DNA of 34,106 nt from Chitinophagaceae bacterium UBA1946 (GCA_002336815.1 DDEU01000041.1:1-34106); one strand, 5' to 3'; positions 26,090 through 33,967 are shown, counted from the first letter of the stretch. The notes: generated by a model from the sequence alone, not told the origin. Made by a program: numbers and translations.

Positions 26090-26093
26090 AGCA

Positions 26094-26101
26094 CAAAATT
26101 A
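26094..26101 (-). promoter_or_regulatory. -7 box TAATTTTG, 4 nt before DUF2480 start
   Basis: A full TAnnTTTG match on the minus strand, separated from the ATG at 26089 by 4 nt. It probably drives the DUF2480-LysE-unknown-mtgA run. Confidence 0.6.
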
Positions 26102-26145
26102 AGCCGAATATGCATGAAGAGACTGTTATATGTTTTCGGAAAAAG

Positions 26146-26177
26146 GAATAAAAAAGCCCCGGGTTTTTCCCGGGGCT
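26146..26177 (-). terminator. Intrinsic terminator after the foldase gene
   Basis: Perfect 9-bp GC-rich stem AGCCCCGGG / CCCGGGGCT with a 5-nt loop and a T-rich tail on the minus strand. It lies 25 nt after the foldase stop. Confidence 0.95.
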
Positions 26178-26202
26178 GTAAATATGATCAGGAATGCATC
26201 CA

Positions 26203-28335
26203 TTAATTTATTTTACTTCTTTCGTCTTTAATGTCAGCCAGCTTTTTAAGCCCTTCGTACCAGCCACCTAACTGCTGTACCAAAAACCTTGATTTATCAA
26301 CCGGGGCGGCATCATTGTTCTTAACACCTGTACCGGTTACTTTGATCACATACACACCATTGATACCGGCAATGGGTTCGCTGATCTTTGTTTGATAAGC
26401 CTTGTTAAATGCTGCACCAATAACTTTTGTTTCATTACCAATTCCATTGATCACAGAGGTGCTGAATGTTAAAGAAGAATCTGCGCCTGCATTACCAACT
26501 TGTACATTGTAAGCAGCAGCAGCAGCTTCCAGGGTTTGAGCAGAAGCAAGTTTTGCCTTTATCTGCTCGGCTTTTTTAGCATTGCGTACCAAAAATTCAA
26601 CCTGCGGCCTGGCGGTTTTCGCATCCGGTAAGCCTGCAGGTACTACTTTGGTAACCACCGGTACTACAAATTGGTCTCCTATGCTGAAAGGCTCGCTGCT
26701 AACTTCACCTTCTTTTGCATCAAATGCCCATTTGATCAATTGTCTTGCATCCTGCAACTGTCCAAGGGTATAATCGTTTTCTTTCAACAAAACAGGAGGT
26801 TCATTTTTCTGTAATTTTTCTTTGGCCACATAGGCGTCAAATGCTTTCAGGTCCCTTGCTTCACCGGCAATTTTGCTTGCTTTAGCATTTGCCATATTCA
26901 TTGTTTCCGGGCTTGCAGCAATATTTTTTGCTACATAAGCTATCTTATAAGCAGGTTCAAAATCTTTCTGATTCAAAATTTCTATATAATGGTATCCAAA
27001 ACTTGTCTTTACTACTTTTTTGTCGCCGGTATTGCCATAAAATATCATTTCTGCAAATTCCCTTGCCAGCGATTTAAAGCAGGGTGCCTGTTTGGGATCC
27101 GGGGCATAGTAAGGAAAATCGTATTCGCCTTTTTTATCTTTACTTCCCTGGTCGTCACTGTATTTAGTTACCATTTCGGCAAAATCAGCACCGCCTTTGA
27201 TCGCAGCTTCTATACTGTCGATTCTTTTTTTGGCAACACTGTCTGATAATTTAGGAATACCAGTCTGCTGATCAGGCTCCATAGATATCAATATGTGCCT
27301 GCATTTTACGGTATCTGGTAATTGCCTGTTTCCAAGCATTTTTGCAACTACAAATTCGTTGCCGTCCAAATAGGGTCCGTATACAGCATTCACCGGCAAT
27401 GAAGCCAGTGTATCTCTTTGTGCAGGCGGCAACGTTGATTTCAGCGCATAATCATCATCATAATCCCTTGCACTCATATTTTTAGATACAAATATTTTAG
27501 GAGTGCTGTCTGCCGCAAAAGCCGCTTTTAAATTTGAAACGGATTCAACTGCACTGGCAGTATCGGTTGAACTTGGATTCGTACTAAAACCAACATAGGC
27601 AACCTGGCGGCCACCTTCCTGTGTGTACTGGGCTTTGTGTTTACCAAGATAATCTGTAATATCCTGGTCTGTTACTTTTATGCTGCTGTCATTAATGGTA
27701 TTATAAGGCACAGCTACATAACTGATGTTTGCAAAAGTTTTACTTTCTGCCACTTCTTTATCTTTCATCCAGGCTGGATAATAAGCACTGGCAGCTATAA
27801 GGCCACTGTACTTTGTATAAAGCGACTGCAGGGTTATCTGGTCAACCAGTTCAAGAGCAGCATCTTTCTGATCACCGCTTTTTGCTTTCTTAACCATTTG
27901 AAACCATTCCTGCACTTTTGCTACATCGTATTTTCCTGACTTATCGGTAAACGCCTGTTTTAACTGCTGGGGTGCATCTTCGCTATAAATAACAGCGTTC
28001 AATTCTTTAGGCGAAAAACTTAGACCCAGTTTTTCAAATTCTGATTCCACCACTTTTGTAAATACCAGTTGATCCCAAACATTTTGACGCAACTGGTACA
28101 CCTGTGCGCCGGCAACCCGGCCGCCATACTGCTTTTCCATTGCATCGATTTTTGCCTGGTATTCTTTTGTTTCAATGGTTTTACCATTGATCTTACCAAC
28201 ACTGGCCCTGTCTCCACCTGAGTTCCGGCTAAGACCAAGGTTGGCATCCATCAAAATAAAACCAATTAAGCTAAGGGCTATTACAGCAATTACAATCGCT
28301 GCGCCTTTGTCACGAATTTTCTGAATGATCTGCAT
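26203..28335 (-). CDS. Membrane-anchored peptidyl-prolyl isomerase/foldase, SurA/PpiD type
   Basis: 710 residues. One N-terminal membrane helix (about 12-30, AAIVIAVIALSLIGFILMD) anchors the protein with the rest in the periplasm, as in PpiD. A SurA-N-like chaperone domain follows. A parvulin domain lies near 340-460 (CRHILISMEPDQQTG, GGADFAEMVTKYSDDQGSKD, VKTSFGYHYIEIL). The C-terminal third looks like a second, degenerate parvulin or chaperone lobe. It assists folding of exported and outer membrane proteins. It has its own promoter and a strong terminator, so it is probably monocistronic. The family name is sure; which paralogue is not. Confidence 0.92.
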   Translation of the reverse strand: MQIIQKIRDKGAAIVIAVIALSLIGFILMDANLGLSRNSGGDRASVGKINGKTIETKEYQAKIDAMEKQYGGRVAGAQVYQLRQNVWDQLVFTKVVESEFEKLGLSFSPKELNAVIYSEDAPQQLKQAFTDKSGKYDVAKVQEWFQMVKKAKSGDQKDAALELVDQITLQSLYTKYSGLIAASAYYPAWMKDKEVAESKTFANISYVAVPYNTINDSSIKVTDQDITDYLGKHKAQYTQEGGRQVAYVGFSTNPSSTDTASAVESVSNLKAAFAADSTPKIFVSKNMSARDYDDDYALKSTLPPAQRDTLASLPVNAVYGPYLDGNEFVVAKMLGNRQLPDTVKCRHILISMEPDQQTGIPKLSDSVAKKRIDSIEAAIKGGADFAEMVTKYSDDQGSKDKKGEYDFPYYAPDPKQAPCFKSLAREFAEMIFYGNTGDKKVVKTSFGYHYIEILNQKDFEPAYKIAYVAKNIAASPETMNMANAKASKIAGEARDLKAFDAYVAKEKLQKNEPPVLLKENDYTLGQLQDARQLIKWAFDAKEGEVSSEPFSIGDQFVVPVVTKVVPAGLPDAKTARPQVEFLVRNAKKAEQIKAKLASAQTLEAAAAAYNVQVGNAGADSSLTFSTSVINGIGNETKVIGAAFNKAYQTKISEPIAGINGVYVIKVTGTGVKNNDAAPVDKSRFLVQQLGGWYEGLKKLADIKDERSKIN

Positions 28336-29168
28336 TTGTTATATTATATTAAAATGGACGGCAAAAATAGGGTAAAAAAGTATATTTCAACCTTAATTTT
28401 AAGGCAGGGCATAAGCTACAACAAAGGCAGGGTAAGGGATTGAGAATTTAAACATCCTAATTTGCCCGATTTTGCGATCCCGTATTAAAAAGCCGAACCA
28501 AAGCAATTATCTTTAAACATGCAATAACCGTGTAGGTGCCTGATGATTTTTTACTTTTTAAGGGTTGTTTTTATCAAAAATAATGGGCTGCGTATTTTAA
28601 GTTTAAAAGATTATTTAATATTGAGCAGTTGCATTCAGTTCATCTTAAAAAGTAGAAGCAAGTTCGTACAACAGTTATTGGTGCAGTGCCCGGGAAATTT
28701 TCAAAAAAGGTTCATCCTAACTGAGGCTGTTAGCGGGTATCATGCGCTATCCACATCCATTGTTAATAATATCAGATTTCTGTTGATAACCGTTGTTTTG
28801 TAATTGTAAAATGGTGGAGAGTATTGGTACAACTAAAGTGTGCAGCCAGGTGAAAAACCCCATGGCGAAATTGTAAAAAAGTTATCAGGTAGTTCATTAA
28901 CATAGATGATCATCAATAATAGAATAATCTTTTCCTCATCCTTTTTTATACACTGCTGTTTAAAAAAATATGCGCCAATGTATAAAGATGTGTGTCCTGA
29001 AAGCTCTTGGCATAACATTTCGATAACGGTGAATGTTAATTACTTGTGGATGATGGTGGATAAGCTGAATAATTTAATTTTACAAAGAATTTAGAATTTC
29101 TGTTTCCACATATTAACAGCCCTAGTAGTAGTAAGCTTTATTTATAAATATAGTATTATAATAGTATT
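28336..29168. other. Gene-free 833-bp AT-rich region with DnaA-box-like cluster
   Basis: No convincing gene is found here; one 86-codon frame (28543-28803) is not supported. The region holds near-consensus DnaA boxes (TTATCCACA, or TGTGGATAA in reverse). They are CTATCCACA at 28747-28755, TGTTGATAA at 28781-28789, TGTGGATGA at 29045-29053 and GGTGGATAA at 29055-29063, each with one mismatch. Weaker ones are TTATACACT at 28946-28954 and GTTTCCACA at 29102-29110. The stretch 29140-29168 before nadA is nearly pure AT. Together with the parS pair 5 kb to the right this makes it a candidate replication origin or DnaA-regulated region. The left end also holds the foldase promoter. Confidence 0.45.
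28362..28390 (-). promoter_or_regulatory. Promoter of the foldase gene (-33 TTG, -7 TATTTTTG)
   Basis: On the minus strand TATTTTTG is a full -7 match at 28369-28362, and a TTG lies 18 nt further upstream, close to the -33/-7 spacing of Bacteroidota promoters. The predicted leader is about 20 nt. Confidence 0.65.
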
Positions 29169-29170
29169 AT
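29151..29170 (+). repeat. Direct repeat TAGTATTAT over the nadA start
   Basis: TAGTATTAT occurs at 29151-29159 and 29162-29170, 11 bp apart (one helix turn), the second copy running into the ATG. It may be a regulator site or simply AT-rich promoter DNA. No TAnnTTTG box was found in front of nadA. Confidence 0.4.
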
Positions 29171-30173
29171 GACAGATATTAACACTGCAAAAGCAAATAT
29201 TGAAACGGTTGGTTTTCTCGATGTTGATATAGACGTGAACCTCGATTTGTTTGCAGAAATTGAAAAGCTGAAAAAAGAAAAAAACGCTATCATCCTGGCG
29301 CATTACTACCAGGAGCCGGATATACAGGATGTGGCCGATTTTATCGGGGATAGCCTGGGGCTTGCTCAGCAGGCAGAAAAAACAAATGCCGATATCATTG
29401 TTTTTGCCGGCGTTCACTTTATGGCGGAAACGGCTAAGATACTTAACCCGGAAAAAAAGGTGTTGTTGCCAGATCTTAAAGCAGGCTGTTCCTTAAGTGA
29501 CAGCGCCCCACCTGAGTTATTCAAAAAATTCAAAGAAAAATATCCCGATCACCTCGTGATCACTTATGTTAACTGTTCGGCTGGTATGAAGGCCCTGAGC
29601 GACATTATCTGTACCAGCAGCAATGCAGAGAAAATTATTGATAGTTTACCAAAGGATCAAAAGATCATTTTTGCTCCTGATAAAAACCTGGGCGCCTATC
29701 TCAATAAAAAAACCGGGCGGAATATGGTTTTATGGAATGGCGCCTGTATGGTGCATGAGATCTTCAGTCTTGAAAAAATTGTAAAACTGAAGATCCGTCA
29801 TCCCCGGGCCAAAGTGATCGCACACCCTGAATGTGAAGCAGCAGTGCTTGCCGTGGCGGATTATGTTGGCAGCACAACGGGTTTGCTAAAATATTCTCAA
29901 ACAAGTGAAGCCAGCGAATTTATTGTGGTAACCGAAACTGGCATCCTTCACCAAATGCAGAAGGCGAGCCCTGGCAAAACATTTATACCGGCTCCGCCCA
30001 ATAATAGTTGCGCCTGCAACGATTGTCCGCACATGAAATTAAATACACTGGAAAAACTTTACCTCTGTATGGAGTATGAAGCACCCGAAATACAGATGGA
30101 AGAAACTTTGAGACTGGCAGCTTTACAGCCAATACAGCGAATGCTTGAGATAAGCAGGCAATATGGTTTGTAA
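29169..30173 (+). CDS. nadA: Quinolinate synthase A
   Basis: 334 residues. NadA features are AIILAHYYQEPDIQDVADFI at 40-59, DSLGLAQQA, VFAGVHFMAETAKIL, and the 4Fe-4S cysteines at C107 (KAGCSLSD), C193 (NGACMVHE) and the C-terminal cluster C281/C283/C286 (CACNDCPHM). It condenses iminoaspartate with dihydroxyacetone phosphate to quinolinate in NAD synthesis, in the cytoplasm, and is oxygen-sensitive. nadB and nadC are not in the window, but nadD is 2.4 kb away. Its stop is 2 bp from the convergent DUF3089 stop. Confidence 0.97.
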   Translation: MTDINTAKANIETVGFLDVDIDVNLDLFAEIEKLKKEKNAIILAHYYQEPDIQDVADFIGDSLGLAQQAEKTNADIIVFAGVHFMAETAKILNPEKKVLLPDLKAGCSLSDSAPPELFKKFKEKYPDHLVITYVNCSAGMKALSDIICTSSNAEKIIDSLPKDQKIIFAPDKNLGAYLNKKTGRNMVLWNGACMVHEIFSLEKIVKLKIRHPRAKVIAHPECEAAVLAVADYVGSTTGLLKYSQTSEASEFIVVTETGILHQMQKASPGKTFIPAPPNNSCACNDCPHMKLNTLEKLYLCMEYEAPEIQMEETLRLAALQPIQRMLEISRQYGL

Positions 30174-30175
30174 TA

Positions 30176-31207
30176 TCAATGCTTCCAGAACATACTGATT
30201 CTTGTTCGAACATTTTGCCTGATATTGGTATAGAAGAAATTAATATCAGCGATATGATAATTTTGTTGGGTAAGAAAGATATTTCCAAAGAACCTGGGTT
30301 TACAGGTCCACAAAATATTTTGATACACCTGCGCATCAACTACTTCTTTGCTGATCTTATTAAAGTTTTTTAGTACAGCGCCTGTATTGAGCGTTCTTGG
30401 TGCATAATCAGCGGTAGTGGTCCAGGTAAGTGGATTGGTAACTATACATTTGAAGTTCTCTTTGCTAACAAAAAGTGTATCGATATAGTCTCTTTTAAAA
30501 GTTCTCCAGCTCACAAAGCAACCGGTTGAAAGCGAATCTTTACAGGGCGGTAAGCTGGTAAAATAATTTTCTGGTACGGGCATGCCCACCAGGTAGGCAC
30601 AAACAAGCCTGTTCTGCATGGGCTTTCCTTCAAAAAATTCTTTTAGTAGTCTTCCGGCGTGCAAAGTTCCCTGGCTGTGTGCAGCAATGATAATTGGCCT
30701 GCCATTATTAAAATGCTTCAGGAAGTACTCAAAGGCAGCTTTAACATCATGGTAGGCTATTTCAAAGGCAGTATCAGCTTTTGCTCTATCATGGCTGTAA
30801 AAGGCTCTCAGGTGTGCCTGGTGGTAACGTGGCGCAAATATCCTGCACTGTTCATTAAATACGCTCGCCTGGTAAAGAATGGAAGTATTGTCCGTTTTTA
30901 GGTTTAGATTGGCATCATCAATGGGTGCTGTCCAGGCAGTATCTGTATAATCAGTAAAAGAAGTTGGGTGAATAAAAAACACATCGGCCACTGAATCTTT
31001 TCGATAGTCTTTTTTTAACGGGAGTGGTACACTGTCTGATGGATCCCATTTCCAGGGATGAGCTGCCCAAAAATTGAGGTCACTGTAGTCTGCAATACCG
31101 CCCTTAGTTTTGAATCCATGCTGATTTGAATTGCTAAAGCTTTTACGGCTGCAGGATGAACAGCCATAAAGGAGTAGCACCAGTAAAGTAAATTTTAATG
31201 CGGCCAT
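30176..31207 (-). CDS. DUF3089-family lipoprotein, alpha/beta-hydrolase-like
   Basis: 343 residues. A lipoprotein-like signal has LYGC with the cysteine at 16 (another at 19). The core contains VADVFFIHPTSF and the nucleophile-elbow AAHSQGTLHAGRLLKEFF (G-x-S-x-G replaced by H-S-Q-G), the DUF3089 layout. A catalytic serine hydrolase activity is likely, but the substrate is unknown. It is probably attached to the cytoplasmic or outer membrane facing the periplasm. A -7 box TACTTTTG lies 35 nt before the ATG. Confidence 0.85.
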   Translation of the reverse strand: MAALKFTLLVLLLYGCSSCSRKSFSNSNQHGFKTKGGIADYSDLNFWAAHPWKWDPSDSVPLPLKKDYRKDSVADVFFIHPTSFTDYTDTAWTAPIDDANLNLKTDNTSILYQASVFNEQCRIFAPRYHQAHLRAFYSHDRAKADTAFEIAYHDVKAAFEYFLKHFNNGRPIIIAAHSQGTLHAGRLLKEFFEGKPMQNRLVCAYLVGMPVPENYFTSLPPCKDSLSTGCFVSWRTFKRDYIDTLFVSKENFKCIVTNPLTWTTTADYAPRTLNTGAVLKNFNKISKEVVDAQVYQNILWTCKPRFFGNIFLTQQNYHIADINFFYTNIRQNVRTRISMFWKH

Positions 31208-31242
31208 TTGTTGGTATGATCGATATCAGTAATTACCTTTCT

Positions 31243-31250
31243 CAAAAGTA
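31243..31250 (-). promoter_or_regulatory. -7 box TACTTTTG of the DUF3089 gene
   Basis: A full TAnnTTTG match on the minus strand, 35 nt before the ATG at 31207. No clear -33 element. Confidence 0.5.
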
Positions 31251-31301
31251 GGAGTTCTCAAAAAATGATTTCTTTAAATTTACTTTTTTATAACAAACCC
31301 A

Positions 31302-32555
31302 TTGCCTGCGTTTATAAGACATATTCCTTTTCTTAAAGCAGTTTTTCTGCACAGTATCACTGCTTTTGGGGGTCCACAGGGTCATCTTGGAATGATGCTG
31401 AAAACTTTTGTCGACAAACGAAAAGATGTGAGCAAGGTGGAACTCATGGAATACATTTCTTTCTGCCAGATGCTGCCCGGGGCTTCCTCCACGCAAACAC
31501 TAACGCTGATTGGGTATAAACGTGGTGGAATTCCATTGGCAGTTTTAACACTGTTTATCTGGATACTGCCAGCCTGTAGTATTATGGGTGCATTGTCTTT
31601 TTTGATAGGCAGTATTGGAAGCACACCCGTTAAATCGCAGGTATTTCGTTTCATTCCCGAAATGGCGATCGGGTTTTTAACCTACGCAGCCTTTAAGGCA
31701 TTCAGGGTTTCTGTAAACAACCTGATAACGCTGGTTATTATGTTGCTTGCAATGACGATCACCTATTTTCTTTTTAAAACACCCTGGGTTATTCCGGCCC
31801 TGATAATAGTCGGTGGTATTGTAACAAACTTTAGCAGCAAGCGTTTCCCGGAACAGGAAAAGATAAAACCCCGGCATATCAGGTGGACCAATATCTGGCT
31901 TTTTCTACTGGTATTTCTAATTGCTGGTTTTTTGAGTGAAACAGCACGCAAGCATGACTGGAAGGATAGAAAGGCTTATAATCTTTTTGAAAATTTTTAT
32001 CGTTTTGGAAGTTTTGTTTTTGGGGGAGGAGATGTATTGATACCTATGATGGTAGATCAATATGTGGCAAGACCCACGGCAAAAAAATTCCAGGATTCTA
32101 CCCAAAACATTATAAGGATAAAAAGGGATGACCTGTTAACAGGAGCCGGTATGGTGAGAGCAATACCCGGCCCGGTATTTTCCATAGGCTCTTATGTAGG
32201 CGGCATCGCATTAAAAGAAGAAGGGAAGAATTTTCAACTGCTTGGTTGCATCATCGGATCCATCGCAATTTTTTTACCGAGTGCATTACTGGTATTGTTC
32301 TTTTTCCCGGTATGGCAATACTTAAAAAAGTACGTGGTTGTTTACAGGGCACTGGAAGGTATAAATGCCGTGGTAGTTGGATTTATGTGGGCGGCATCGC
32401 TGTATCTCTTAAAAGACATTTCAATTTTTTCCTCCGGCTACCAGTCATTACTGAATGTTATCATCATCGCTGCTACAGTTTGTATGCTGCAGTTTACCAA
32501 GCTTCCACCGCCAATGATCGTACTGGGATGTTTAATTGCAGGAATAATTTTTTAA
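31302..32555 (+). CDS. chrA: Chromate-transporter (CHR) family protein, full-length
   Basis: 417 residues from the TTG at 31302. The frame closes at TAA 31275 and has no ATG before it, so TTG is the best start. Two CHR domains are present in one chain. The first has TAFGGPQGHLGMMLKTFV and CQMLPGASSTQTLTLIGYKRGG. The second has GSFVFGGGDVLIPMMVDQYV and MVRAIPGPVFSIGSYVGGIAL. About ten membrane segments are apparent. The family exports chromate or moves sulfate-like anions. The P-G-A motif instead of P-G-P in the first domain is a small departure. No chrB-like regulator is next to it. It ends 6 bp from nadD. Confidence 0.88.
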   Translation: MPAFIRHIPFLKAVFLHSITAFGGPQGHLGMMLKTFVDKRKDVSKVELMEYISFCQMLPGASSTQTLTLIGYKRGGIPLAVLTLFIWILPACSIMGALSFLIGSIGSTPVKSQVFRFIPEMAIGFLTYAAFKAFRVSVNNLITLVIMLLAMTITYFLFKTPWVIPALIIVGGIVTNFSSKRFPEQEKIKPRHIRWTNIWLFLLVFLIAGFLSETARKHDWKDRKAYNLFENFYRFGSFVFGGGDVLIPMMVDQYVARPTAKKFQDSTQNIIRIKRDDLLTGAGMVRAIPGPVFSIGSYVGGIALKEEGKNFQLLGCIIGSIAIFLPSALLVLFFFPVWQYLKKYVVVYRALEGINAVVVGFMWAASLYLLKDISIFSSGYQSLLNVIIIAATVCMLQFTKLPPPMIVLGCLIAGIIF

Positions 32556-32561
32556 ATCCAG

Positions 32562-33131
32562 TTACCTGTAATAATGATTTCTTTCTATTTCTTCTTTTAC
32601 CGGATCAGGGACAAGATAACGTATCGATTTACCGGCTTTGATCAACTCACGGATATGTGTACTCGAAATTTCAAGAAGGGGGGCATTTAATATTTTTATA
32701 TTGCCTGTTGGCGGTGCGGTTATTTCAAACCCGGGTCTTTTATAAATGTACAATTCATAATCTCTCAATAGGGTTTGGTAATTCTTCCATTTATGAATAT
32801 TGCAGTAACTGTCACTACCCATGATAACAGCAAAGCTGTAATGCGGATATTTTTCTTTAAGGTAGGTAAGTGTATCGATCGTGTAGGATGGTTTGGGCAG
32901 GTGAAATTCTATATTGGAAGCTTTTAGATCATTCTCACCTTCAATGGCCGACTGAACCAGGTGGAGCCGGTGATATTCATTCAACAGGGTGGAGGTTTTT
33001 TTTAACGGGTTGTGCGGTGAAACAATGCACCAAACCTGTTTAAGTGAACTGTTATTCAACACATGTTTGGCTATGATCAGGTGTCCGTTATGTACAGGGT
33101 TAAAGGAGCCAAAATAAAGACCTATTTCCAT
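32562..33131 (-). CDS. nadD: Nicotinate-nucleotide adenylyltransferase
   Basis: 189 residues. The nucleotidyltransferase H-x-G-H motif is HNGH (14-17) in FGSFNPVHNGHLIIA. The other signatures are VSPHNPLKK, SYTIDTLTYL, MGSDSYCNIHKWKNY and EISSTHIRELIKAGKSIRYL. NadD makes nicotinate adenine dinucleotide from nicotinate mononucleotide and ATP, after quinolinate (nadA in this window) has been converted. It is cytoplasmic. It follows feoA by 26 bp on the same strand. Confidence 0.96.
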   Translation of the reverse strand: MEIGLYFGSFNPVHNGHLIIAKHVLNNSSLKQVWCIVSPHNPLKKTSTLLNEYHRLHLVQSAIEGENDLKASNIEFHLPKPSYTIDTLTYLKEKYPHYSFAVIMGSDSYCNIHKWKNYQTLLRDYELYIYKRPGFEITAPPTGNIKILNAPLLEISSTHIRELIKAGKSIRYLVPDPVKEEIERNHYYR

Positions 33132-33157
33132 AAAACTTTGACGTTCAATATTTTATA

Positions 33158-33421
33158 TTACACAACCTCGTCTACCCAGATATTTTCTGCCTCGTTGATG
33201 CGGAGGCTCAAATGATAGCCCGCAACAAGGATGGATATGGGGTCGCCAAGCGGTGCTATCTGGTCAACTACTATTCGTTCTCCCGGAACGCACCCCATTT
33301 CCATTAGTTTAAGAAATATTTCGTCTTTTTCAATCGATTTAACTACAACCGTTCTTCCTGCCGAAATCTCTGAAAGCCTCATACTCATATATTCATTTGA
33401 GTCACAAAAGTATTCATTCAT
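33158..33421 (-). CDS. feoA: FeoA-domain protein
   Basis: 87 residues from ATG 33421; alternative starts are at 33388 and 33382 (MRLSEISAGRTV), which would give about 74-76 residues. The SH3-like FeoA domain has LSEISAGRTVVVKSIEKDEI, LKLMEMGCVPGERI and HLSLRINEAENIWVDE. FeoA supports ferrous iron uptake with FeoB, which is not in the window; stand-alone FeoA proteins may have another role. Its start is 35 bp from the divergent ybeY start, or 68 bp if the shorter form is used. nadD follows 26 bp downstream. Confidence 0.87.
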   Translation of the reverse strand: MNEYFCDSNEYMSMRLSEISAGRTVVVKSIEKDEIFLKLMEMGCVPGERIVVDQIAPLGDPISILVAGYHLSLRINEAENIWVDEVV

Positions 33422-33456
33422 AATTGTTTGATAATTTCGATATAAAGAAATATTTG

Positions 33457-33879
33457 ATGGCAGTACAATTCTTTTTCTCTGAAGCTCCCATAACATTACC
33501 TGGACGCACCCGGCTAAAAAAATTTATAGACGAGGTTTTTTTAAGCGAAGGTAGAATTCTCCAGGACCTTGCTTATGTATTTTGCTCCGATGACTATTTG
33601 CTTGATATCAACCGTAGGTTTTTACAACACGATTATTATACCGATATTATCACATTTGATCTCTCTGAAAATATGCAAACTGTTAGTGGCGAAATTTATA
33701 TTAGTGTAGACAGGGTGAAGGAGAATGCCAGAAACCTTGGACAGAAAGTACAGCTTGAGTTGCACAGGGTTATTTTTCACGGGGCGCTCCACTTGTGTGG
33801 TTATAAAGATAAAAAGCGCAGTGATATACTTCAGATGCGACAAAAGGAGGATGAATGCCTGGCACTCTATTTTAAATAG
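33457..33879 (+). CDS. ybeY: Endoribonuclease YbeY (rRNA maturation factor)
   Basis: 140 residues from ATG 33457; an in-frame TTG further upstream (33424) is less family-like. The signatures are DYYTDIITFDLSE near 59-71, VSGEIYISVDRVKENA and the zinc motif HGALHLCGYKD. The three ligand positions are H108, H112 and D118, where the Escherichia coli enzyme has three histidines. YbeY acts in 16S rRNA 3'-end processing and ribosome quality control. The TAG stop overlaps the first parS-like site by 2 bp. A hairpin terminator that contains the second parS site follows. Confidence 0.95.
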   Translation: MAVQFFFSEAPITLPGRTRLKKFIDEVFLSEGRILQDLAYVFCSDDYLLDINRRFLQHDYYTDIITFDLSENMQTVSGEIYISVDRVKENARNLGQKVQLELHRVIFHGALHLCGYKDKKRSDILQMRQKEDECLALYFK

Positions 33880-33893
33880 TTTCACGTGGAACA
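33878..33893 (-). other. parS: parS-like ParB-binding site 1 (one mismatch)
   Basis: Read on the minus strand this is TGTTCCACGTGAAACT, 15 of 16 matches to the classical parS consensus TGTTNCACGTGAAACA. It overlaps the ybeY stop codon by 2 bp and is inverted with respect to site 2. Confidence 0.8.
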
Positions 33894-33911
33894 TTAGTCC
33901 CTGTTTTGGCA

Positions 33912-33943
33912 CCGCTGTTCCACGTGAAACAGCGGCTTTTTTT
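33912..33943 (+). terminator. Intrinsic terminator after ybeY, built on the parS site
   Basis: CCGCTGTT pairs with AACAGCGG (8 bp) with the parS centre CACGTG as most of the loop and only a C/A mismatch before it. Seven T follow at 33937-33943. Confidence 0.8.
33916..33931 (+). other. parS: parS ParB-binding site 2 (perfect match)
   Basis: TGTTCCACGTGAAACA matches the parS consensus at every position. ParB loads here as a CTP-dependent clamp during chromosome segregation. It is 22 bp from site 1 in inverted orientation and 42 bp before mnmG. Confidence 0.9.
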
Positions 33944-33959
33944 GCTACATTTCTAAAAC

Positions 33960-33967
33960 TATCTTTG
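33960..33967 (+). promoter_or_regulatory. -7 box TATCTTTG, 6 nt before mnmG start
   Basis: A full TAnnTTTG match ending 6 nt before the ATG at 33974. A TTTG lies at 33941-33944, 15 nt upstream of the box, a little short for a -33. It predicts a leaderless or almost leaderless mRNA. Confidence 0.55.

Noticed and set aside
28543..28803. 86-codon plus-strand frame in the 833-bp gene-free region
   Set aside because: No recognisable family, poor codon pattern, no promoter box and no start context; it crosses two DnaA-box-like sites. Treated as chance.
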